Shown piece by piece: positions 45,955 to 53,378 of a stretch of 53,378 bases of DNA. The position numbers were made by a program, and so were the translations under genes. This stretch comes from Aplysia californica (taxonomy: Eukaryota; Mollusca; Gastropoda; Aplysiida; Aplysiidae). The notes under the pieces were generated by a model. The model made no database searches. It was not told the DNA's origin and saw only the letters and a list, made by a program, of their open reading frames with translations. Location: assembly GCF_000002075.1 (NCBI RefSeq), contig NW_004798151.1:72844-126221 (forward strand). The letters run 5' to 3'. The stretch's first letter is position 1. Each line of letters starts with the position of its first letter.

Positions 45955-46500
45955 GTCCCCCCCCGTTTATTAATCTCCAGTTCTTTGCGTCCCCCTCCCC
46001 CCCTGCCGCCGCTCCTTTTTCCATACCCCCCCCCCCCGGTTTATTATTTTCCAGCTCGCCACGACCGACGATCACGTGAAACATAATATCTAGAATTTAG
46101 ATTCCTGAATGAAACATTTTTGTGTGTGTAAATGGCAAATGACCATCCGTATTAGTACCGGTACCGGGTTGGCTACCTCAATTTTCTGGGCATTTAAAAA
46201 AGTTTTGTACATTGGTTTATGTATTTTAATGAAACTGGTGTGTTCCTAAATGGGAAATGTTGTCACAGTAACTTACTAAAATCACTAAAATTTCATGATC
46301 TCTTGTTCTTTTGTTCACTGAAGGAGACATAAGACCGATTTGTTCCTTGTACGAAGTTAAATGTGTCATACCCCCCCTCTTTTTTTATTCTCCCCCCCCC
46401 CCCCCCACCCCCGTTTATTAATATTGGACCATTTGTCCACGAACGCCCTTTTAAAAATTCCTACCCCCCCCCCCCCTTTCCCAGTTTATTTGACACCCTA
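45955..46500. repeat. Cluster of C-tracts, several followed by GTTTATTA
   Basis: C runs at about 45957, 46026, 46368-46425 and 46464 are followed by gtttattaatctccag, ggtttattattttccag, gtttattaatattgg and agtttatttgacac respectively. The repeated layout suggests scattered copies of one unit. Confidence 0.65.
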
Positions 46501-46501
46501 G

Positions 46502-46503
<2 letters not shown>

Positions 46504-46571
<68 letters not shown>

Positions 46572-46612
46572 TACACACAAACACATACACACACACAGGC
46601 ACACACACGCTG
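46504..46612. repeat. (CA)n microsatellite, second tract
   Basis: About 30 uninterrupted CA units to 46562, then imperfect CA-rich sequence. It lies about 600 bp from the first tract. Confidence 0.97.
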
Positions 46613-46669
46613 GCTTACAATCAGATGCATGATATAAAAGAACAGTAATATAAACAATAATAATCTTAA

Positions 46670-46974
46670 TCCTTCCAGCCCCAGCCATTTTTGTGCACTT
46701 CCTAATCCCAGTCCCAGTATATACAGCAGCATTTCAGAAAAAGAGACGATCATTCTAAAAAGTGAAGTAGTATCTTTGTAATGTGGTTTAGATAATAACA
46801 TATAACAATGTTTAATAGTAAATGAACAAATATTATGAAAATTAAAGTTTACTTACGTTCGCTAATTTCGAAAAATGCGCAAATTCGGTACCCCCCGAAA
46901 CTGAGAATTTACACTCTTGGGACGGTGGGAGGTGCAAGCACTGCTGAAAATATACGCGTATGGGGCTGGAAGGG
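46670..46974. mobile_element. piggyBac-like MITE flanked by TTAA
   Basis: 305 bp between TTAA at 46666-46669 and TTAA at 46975-46978. The ends match for 14 bases: TCCTTCCAGCCCCA on the left and the complement of CCCTTCCAGCCCCA on the right. TTAA targets with ends starting YCC fit piggyBac. No coding capacity. Confidence 0.7.
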
Positions 46975-47424
46975 TTAAGCTAGATACATACTCAATGTTA
47001 TTCTGATGCATGCTGTAAGGTTACATGAATACTTTGTAACGAGATGGATAAAGCCCAATTGTTTTCTTAGTCAGTTGTGGACTATGAAAATAAGTGAAAT
47101 AGTACTTATAATTTTGTCGTGTTTATGCTTCTAATTTTCATTGTCTCATAACTCACCGACAAAACTGTATGCCGTTTTGTTGTAGTGCGGTACTGGGTTA
47201 ACACATTTGTTTCTTCAGGACCTAAGGCAAATCAAGTAGATTTAATGTACGGGCTGAACAGCGATTGAGCTGTACTTTTCTGAGCAACATAGACAGAAAA
47301 ACGGGCGCAATTCGTTTTACAGTTCACTATTGTGTCAGTTAAGACTCGAGTCAGCTCAGTCATATTTTTAAGTTCAGTCAAGAAGTACCGTCCCGTTTTG
47401 TTCTTTCCCTGGCTGACTTTGTTG

Positions 47425-47790
47425 CTAATGCGGATCAGATGGACAGACAGGGTCACCAACGAGAGAGTGTTAAGGAGAACAAGACGGAGCCCAGTCAGAG
47501 ATGAGGTGGAAAGAAAGCGGTGGCGATAGATTTGACATACTCTCAGGAAATCAGGCAGCTGCCTGACAAGGAAAGTATTGGATTGGAATCCACAGGGTAA
47601 AAGATAAACGGGAAGACGGTGTGGAACCTAGAAAAGAGTGACACAAATTTATGTACAGAAAAGTTGGAAGACATGGAATAACATCAAGAGGCTAACCCGG
47701 GGTAGGGAAAAGTGGAAAGTGTTTGTTCGTGGCACTATGCCTTGATCCCCGTAGAGGAAGGTGATGATGATGATGGTGATGATGAAGCCC
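47425..47790 (+). pseudogene. 3' fragment of the same LINE family as 37790-41020
   Basis: It aligns from atggacagacagggtcacca with the segment starting near 40676 of the large LINE. It reads RIRWTDRVTNERVLRRTRRS, then DEVERKRWR, and ends gatgatgatgatggtgatga. Stops interrupt it (for example after RKRWR at 47527). It is 5'-truncated, as is usual for LINE copies. Confidence 0.88.
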
Positions 47791-48045
47791 TTTACCGGGC
47801 GAAACGTTGAACCTGTATAAAATTTTTAATTTGAAAATTCTACTAGTCTCAAGGCTATCCCACCTCCAAACCTGAAACAGCAAAAGTGTCACATCGTCTT
47901 TAGTTCACCGCCAGTTTCAGGGATTTCTCCTCTAGGCAGAAATCAATAATATAATATAATAAGGGCACGTACTACTGTTCATGTCCTTCCTCAGCATGGA
48001 TGCCTCAGCAAAGTCTTCTCTCTCTTCCTTACCCTCCCCCTCTCT

Positions 48046-48047
<2 letters not shown>

Positions 48048-48102
<55 letters not shown>
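48048..48102. repeat. (CT)n microsatellite
   Basis: About 27 CT units, then a short tggtggtgg stretch. Confidence 0.97.
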
Positions 48103-48104
<2 letters not shown>

Positions 48105-50059
48105 GTGGTGGTGGTGAGTGTTTAAATGCTCAACGTTACTACGTTACATGTGCCACTATCACAAGCTAGAATATGTCTTTATTGGAGCCGGGTTTCTTCA
48201 ACACTGTCTGTCAGGGCTAACCTGGCCCTAAGCTATGTAAGATAGTGTATCCCTGCAGAACGATGGTTATATGAGGATAAAATTAAAATATTCTTCCCAC
48301 CTCAGGGAATTGAATTCACGGTGTGGGTTTTTGTTTTTCTAAAATTGTTTTCCTCATGATGACAAGAGCCGAACGATGAAACCATAGACGTCAGGGAGAG
48401 AGCGTTGGATTGGGATAGATTTGGAAGCAAAAAATGAGAAGGAAACTGGAGATAAATCACTTCAATAGAACATGACAAGCCGCCGATAGTGTTAACCAGG
48501 AGGATGTAGGCCTATGGACTTTTCTCAGGAGGAAAACAGAGCAAACAATACAAGTCTGCGAGACCGTTATCATAAAGTTGTAATAATTAACCCTCTGGAG
48601 AGTTTTTTGAGGTACTCACCCATCATTTAGGAAAGCAAGATGATCTAGAAACTGATTATAATCTTCTCCCCACCCTTACCCCTACAGCTGGCTACTGCCC
48701 CCGCCCCCCTCCCTGTCGCAATCCTCAGTCTTTTCCGAATTAACTTTTAACGCTCCTTGCACACCCCCCCCCTCCAAACGCCTTCCTCCACTACGGCACA
48801 GGAATGCTCCTACTTTCAAACTCGGGTAAGCAAAAGTTTACCTGTAGCCGGCAGGCACTGTTTTCAGGTTCGTTCCGCATCCGACAACTGGCACCACAAT
48901 TTGTGTTTCCTCCCCCGCTCCGTTCCTCCCCCCATCCCTCGCCTTTCTTACGCTGGGCCCGTGGCACCGTAGCCTTCCTCTCTTTCGCATTTCTCTCGCT
49001 TTCCCGCAGAGCTTCATCCGAGGAATGCCTCGTGGAAAGAAACTTGTAAAACACCACGCTTCTCTCACTCCCCTTCATCAGCGGAATAGGTTGTGTTAAA
49101 GGTAGTCTGCTCCCCAGCTTTTGCGTATTTTACGTGTTCTCTTGGATAAAACGGAGTGCATAATTTTTCTACCACTGTCTGACTGCTCCACTTTGCCAAC
49201 TTTTGTTTCCGTTTCAAGACATAATTCATCACTTTGGCGCCTGGACGTTTACAAACAACCCTTCCCGTATCATTTTTTTGTCATTCATACTTCTCTCATT
49301 TACGCATTAGCGTCGTCTGACTTTGTTATTAACTTACAGTGAGTCTTGTCTGCGAGTTCTCTATAATATTATTTCTAACGATAGATGTTTATTGCACCAA
49401 ACAAATATGGGCGAAAATAACTCAAACCCTTCGCTCTTTGGCCCAGTGCCGAAAAATTAAAAACTACAACCGCAAAAAGCTAAGAAATCAGCTGATGATT
49501 AAAAAACCGGCGAAGTTTAAGCTACATTCTACTAATTTTTTGTTTTCACCGTTCTCGCTTTGTTGAGTAAGTCATTGACTGAGGTTAAGAACCGTATAGA
49601 TCTAGATCTAGATCTACATTAGATCTAGATCTACCTCTCATTTTTTTCGTGCAAGTGGACTGAATACACAGTCCGCAGTTGGCTGTCAGTCAGTATATTT
49701 TGCAAGTCATAAATTTATCAATTAATGAGAAGTGACGGTCAGTTATGTCACACTCACTGCAGACGAAATACGCGGGTCTCAGCAGTTCAATTGTGGCCAC
49801 TGTCACAGTCGGCATATAGGCCTACTGACTGATAGATCTACTACATCGAGTGTAGAGCTAGACTCTAGATCTAGATCTAGATCTAGGCCTAGGTCTAGAT
49901 GATGATTGCTCTTTACCCCCCCCCCCCCCAAAAAAAAAAGATCTTTGTGATGCCATCTCTTGTGGCATCCACAGTCAACTGTTCACTCATCAAGCAACCT
50001 TAAACATAGTTAACTTAGTTAGTAGAGACGAAACAACACACAATACAAACGAACTGACT

Positions 50060-50420
50060 ATTTTTCAGAACGTTCGGGAAAATAATTTTAACTCGATTTT
50101 TGGCTATTTGCGAGATTTAGGCGTCACCCTTCCATTCTGTCTTTCTGCGAGGACTGGGAAGAAGCATTTTTTGCAGCAAATAATTCAATTTCTAGAGCTA
50201 GATCTAGAGATTTTTAAATGTCTGAATATTTTGATACTTCAGTTGTGTTTGGTGCAATGTTCCTGGACTATGCTTCATTTAAAAATACCTTCAAAAGGTA
50301 CTGCGAGAAAACAAGACTGCTCGGCATTGGCAGTGACCTATTTTGCATTTAGTCACCCAGCAAAAACTAAAATCCTTTCACTTGCACAGACACACCTTAC
50401 ACACACTTACACACACACAC

Positions 50421-50474
<54 letters not shown>

Positions 50475-50580
50475 CATACAGGCCACTCCATTTGCTTATT
50501 AATACGACAAATCTCGAGAACGGAAACTTTTTGGAGAAATAGAGTTCAAGTTTATTTTTCTGAACGTTCGGAGAAATAGA
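50060..50580 (-). repeat. Repeat bounded by GAACGTTCGG palindromes
   Basis: Bounded by ctatttttcagaacgttcgg on the left and ttatttttctgaacgttcgg on the right. Its left portion reversed resembles the right portion of the 1918-3745 insertion (cagaatg-aag, ctcgcaa-tag and gttcgg blocks). It contains the CA tract at 50400-50474. Confidence 0.55.
50400..50474. repeat. (CA)n microsatellite
   Basis: CA units with a few TTACACA interruptions at the left end. Confidence 0.97.
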
Positions 50581-50842
50581 GCTAGATCTAGATTCTATAC
50601 TTTTAAAACATTTACTTTTACTTTTTTATGGTTGTTATGTCTGAGTGAGTGTATGTGTGTGTATATAAGTTTGTACATGCATGCATGCGTACATTTAATT
50701 GATTTTTCATCATGTCGTGTTACATATGGTGTGGGAGCAAAGTGTGATGCATCAGTCAGTTTCAATAGACCTTAGTAAATGCATTACCAGTCTATCCGTA
50801 GGCTTACTTAGATCTATGTTAGGCCCTAATTCAACTAATTGA

Positions 50843-51261
50843 CTGAAACCTGTTGAGTGCACAGGTTTCATTAGATCTAGTCTTCTTCTTCTTCTTCTCG
50901 ATCGCATCAATGATCTAGTGATTATTCAGGTTTAAAATACATGCATGTCAGTAAGGCACCTTTTGGTTTTGTTTGAAATACAAATATTTAAGGTTACTTG
51001 TATTGCAAACCAAAATTTTATTTACAATTCAGCCATCATTATTAAGTACGGCTAGCCTGCCTGCCAGTCTAACCGTTCTTAAGTAAGGCTGGCCTAGCCA
51101 TCTAGCTGTGCTTAAGTATGGTTGGCCTGCCAGTCTAGCCGTACTTATTTTAGGTCCTGTTAGAAACCTGTTGAGTAATAGGTCTTATTAGTAATTATTC
51201 AGGTTTAACATACATGAACTGTCAGTAAGGCACCTTTTGGTTTCGTCTCAAATACAAATAC
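50843..51261. repeat. Local direct duplication around a palindromic minisatellite
   Basis: gaaacctgttgagt and attattcaggtttaa, then cagtaaggcaccttttggtt, occur in the left unit (about 50843-50990). They recur in the right unit (about 51161-51261). Between them are three tandem units (51044-51080, 51081-51113 and 51114-51146), each starting aagta and ending near ctt. Confidence 0.75.
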
Positions 51262-51537
51262 TTTGTAGTTTCCGAGGATACTTTTTAAGCTTCGAAAACC
51301 ACCAAACTTTGGTGGTCATTTTCTCACTAATTTTACCCCTGATACACCAGACGAATTTAGTTTTTTTATGCCTTTGACTAAAGCTTTTCAGTAAAATCCG
51401 CTCTCATGTCTTGTTTAAATGGAATAAAAGTTTTTAAACCCGAAATGAATTTGAAAAAAAGTAGCCCCAAGGGACTGAAAAATATCAGTTTCTTTGATTT
51501 GTCGAGCGCCTGATTTCACTGCGATGCCACGCAAATG
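51260..51537 (-). mobile_element. Fragment of the same MITE family, reverse orientation
   Basis: It contains ggtcattttctcactaattt (the complement of an interior block of copy 1) and then tcgagcgcctgatttcactg. This last block is the terminal repeat. Its other terminal repeat is not recognisable. Confidence 0.55.
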
Positions 51538-51919
51538 TATCCATCCCTTCATTGGTCTGTTCCTCCCTCCCTGTAAAGGTAAAAAAGGCAATAAATAAAT
51601 TAAGGGAGAAAATTCTGTTCTCTTGAAATAAAATTATTTTTTTGAATTTGACAAACTTGAACCTGAAGAGATCTAGATCTAGTGCGCCCACTTTTGTTAC
51701 GGAAACAATTATCAATAGTTTGTTTTTATGCTCTTTTCTGTGTTTGACTTTTATATTGTTATTGTTTAAAAATGTTCATGTTTATTAAATACTGTTCAGC
51801 CTCTTCTCCAATTTTGCCTTTACAACTTACCAAGATGAATGAGTCTTTGTCTCTCTCTTACTTGTACATCAATGGTTTCTTTAATTTTTTTTGCAGACTG
51901 ACTTTTTTCAAGACTCAAA

Positions 51920-52100
51920 ATGGCAGCATCTCATATGGCGTCAGCGACCTCTTACAAAAACCCCAAATTGATTTCTATACCCGAAGTGGAAATTGACAAG
52001 AACGGAAAATTCAAGTACATTCTTATCAAGGTGCACGATCCTGATATCGATAGGGAGTTTAAGCACATTGTTCGTGGGACATCCAAAGCAGCGTATCATG
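51920..52100 (+). CDS. PHPT1: 14 kDa phosphohistidine phosphatase, first coding exon (partial gene)
   Basis: PHPT1 removes phosphate from histidine in proteins in the cytosol. The 60 codons read MAASHMASATSYKNPKLISI, then PEVEIDKNGKFKYILIKVHD, then PDIDREFKHIVRGTSKAAYH. Human PHPT1 has [22 protein letters not shown] and later KEIVRGYKWAEYH, so the match is clear. Lys32 and His60 here correspond to the phosphate-binding Lys21 and catalytic His53 of the human enzyme. The exon ends one base after the His codon at a gtaagtg donor. It is preceded by a strong acceptor (ttttttttgcag, exon start 51897), so an upstream non-coding exon exists. The remaining exons are not in the window. The N-terminus is several residues longer than in human. 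Confidence 0.93.
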
Positions 52101-52913
52101 GTAAGTGTGGCTTTTGTTTTTTGCTCTGTGTATGCTTTTTTCTCTCTAAAAATGCAAGAAAAGGAATGAATGGAGGAGGCTTGTTTGATGTTTGTCATCT
52201 GTCAGTGTTGAGGAGTGAAGTACAAATGTTATGGTTTGAATTTGTCACCGACAAATCGTACCTCTTCTCTTGTGTATTGTCATTGTGAATTGCTGTTTTT
52301 ATTTCCAGTTTCCTCGTTTTGAAATGATCAGAGTGTATTTTGTGTTTAAAACTGCTTTTAAATATTTGTGAAACTATGAAAGATAAGGACGCAAAAATAA
52401 AACTATCCCAGACGCGACCAAGGGGTAGCTGGAGCGAGCCTTTGGCAGGTCCAGTTTTCTTTTTCTTTCTCTTTATTTCTGTCTTAAGGGCTTTTATCTA
52501 GCACTGAACAACAGCTATCTTCTTCATGATGGGGTACTTCTCTTCACTCACTCAAAAGTAAGACCCGATCAGCCTCCCCGACAATTTATTATACTGGACG
52601 GTCCCAAATGACCTCTATAGAGCGAGACTCCCCCCCTTTTTATTTTCCCTTAGTAGATCCCCCCCCCCTCCCGTGCCTTAGTATCCACACGGCTATTCCC
52701 CAAACGTCTTGTCTGTCCGCTCAGTGCAGTGTGCAAGTTTTAATTTTACAGTTAGCGAGTGAGTTCGCGGAGCTGATCTATAGAGGGCTACAGACACACT
52801 CTCTCTCTCTCTCTCCCCTCTTTTAGTCCAGCCGCCTGTCTTGGAGTTAAGATGAGCCTAGACGCTCTTGGAAGAAGGGGTGGTAAACAATTTTAAGGAA
52901 AAGCGGAAGGGAT

Positions 52914-52940
52914 GGGGGTGGGAGGTTGGGTGGGGGTGGG
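52914..52940 (+). other. Potential G-quadruplex motif
   Basis: Five G runs of three to five bases separated by loops of one to five bases. A similar motif occurs near 53248-53270. It is in the non-template strand of the PHPT1 intron. Confidence 0.6.
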
Positions 52941-53334
52941 TGGACTGGTTAGTGAGTGGCTGGCTGGCTGGCCCGTTTGTTGTAACAGCTCTGACACATT
53001 GTATACGGGGTAAGCCACGCAGTGCTCTAATGTAATGGCCATGCGGCGCAAGTAGTGGGGGATAAAAACAACAACCCCCCCCCCTTCCCCCAACCACCCC
53101 CGAGACTGATTGGGTGAAAGGGTATTTATGAAAACAATGTACGGGGTGTGCGGGTTCTGCAGGCGCATCTGTGTTGTAGGGTGGTAAACATGGCTGCGAA
53201 AGGAGGGAAAAGGAGAAGAGAAGTGAAAACAAAAGGGTATGGAGGTGGGGTGGGGAGATAGTTAGGGAGGGTGAAAGTCCATAAAGACAAGGCGAATCAA
53301 GTAATAAACGAATGGAACGAAACTACTTTGGAGT

Positions 53335-53335
53335 T

Positions 53336-53378
<43 letters not shown>
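53335..53378. repeat. (GT)n microsatellite, cut by the window end
   Basis: At least 21 GT units. Confidence 0.97.

Larger units (their letters stand above)
47791..51896. other. Upstream region of PHPT1, repeats only
   Basis: No coding exon was recognised. Contents are CT and CA microsatellites, C-rich blocks (about 48670-48790 and 48900-48970), GATCTA blocks, a repeat family copy (50060-50580), a local duplication (50843-51261) and a MITE fragment. The 5' non-coding exon and promoter of PHPT1 probably lie here, but no specific site can be defended. Confidence 0.5.
52101..53378 (+). other. PHPT1 intron, to the window end
   Basis: It starts gtaagtgtgg. No further PHPT1 exon was found. It contains C-tracts (52630, 52665 and 53075), G-rich blocks at 52914-52940 and about 53245-53270, a short CT run (52799-52814) and a terminal GT microsatellite. 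Confidence 0.7.

Noticed and set aside
45608-46086. Long open frames with THTHTH or VCVCVC
   Set aside because: They are translations of the CA microsatellite.
48757-49078. Overlapping open frames on both strands near 48.8-49.1 kb
   Set aside because: C-rich region with no conserved motif. It could be 5' untranslated or promoter sequence but not a supported gene.
52858-53232. 124-codon minus-strand open frame upstream of the window end
   Set aside because: Proline- and histidine-rich product of G/C-run sequence inside the PHPT1 intron, with no family features.
1-53378. CRISPR arrays, rRNA genes, LTR retroelements or Polinton-like elements
   Set aside because: No evenly spaced direct repeats with spacers, no rRNA-like sequence, and no gag, integrase or capsid-type motifs were seen on either strand.

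Overview
The window looks like nuclear DNA of an invertebrate, most likely a gastropod mollusc. It has small exons with GT-AG introns of several hundred to several thousand bases, host proteins close to their vertebrate orthologues, long CA, CT and AAC microsatellites, homopolymer C/G tracts, scattered (GATCTA)n blocks and a dense mix of LINEs, SINE-like elements and MITEs. The species cannot be fixed from the sequence, and mollusc is an inference from this overall character. No bacterial genes, CRISPR arrays, rRNA genes or retrovirus-like elements were seen.

Three host genes are supported. (1) Casein kinase II beta subunit (CK2-beta, CSNK2B orthologue) lies on the + strand, with coding exons between 10371 and 18871. 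(2) WDR31, a seven-bladed WD40 protein, lies on the - strand with ten coding exons between 43153 and 31304. It is convergent with CK2-beta. (3) The first coding exon of 14 kDa phosphohistidine phosphatase (PHPT1) lies on the + strand at 51920-52100, and the rest of that gene runs past the window end.

The main discovery candidate is in CK2-beta. The gene carries two alternative versions of one exon (4a at 12333-12442 and 4b at 13366-13481), which both encode the acidic loop and the following helix. Both have the same phases. Including both exons, or skipping both, leads quickly to a stop codon, so reading frame enforces mutually exclusive use. Exon 4b is the canonical sequence and 4a is a divergent second version. 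A pair of inverted repeats about 380 bp long flanks exons 3, 4a and 4b. I know of no such CK2-beta exon switch in vertebrates or flies, but I could not search.

Layout: 1-9560 is a nest of transposon remnants without a visible gene. 10371-18871 is CK2-beta. 18872-24800 is its likely 3' untranslated and downstream region, with SINE copies. 24801-26179 is a complete-ended but degenerate mariner. 26298-27244 holds two related MITEs. 27245-31300 is AT- and CT-rich non-coding DNA. 31304-43153 is WDR31, with a nearly full-length RTE-type LINE in one intron and a tandem array of decoy splice acceptors next to another exon. 43154-51896 holds LINE pieces, microsatellites and a piggyBac-like MITE. 51897 onward is PHPT1. 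The three genes act separately: CK2 holoenzyme signalling, a ciliary or membrane-associated WD40 protein, and protein histidine dephosphorylation. Nothing suggests that they form a pathway.
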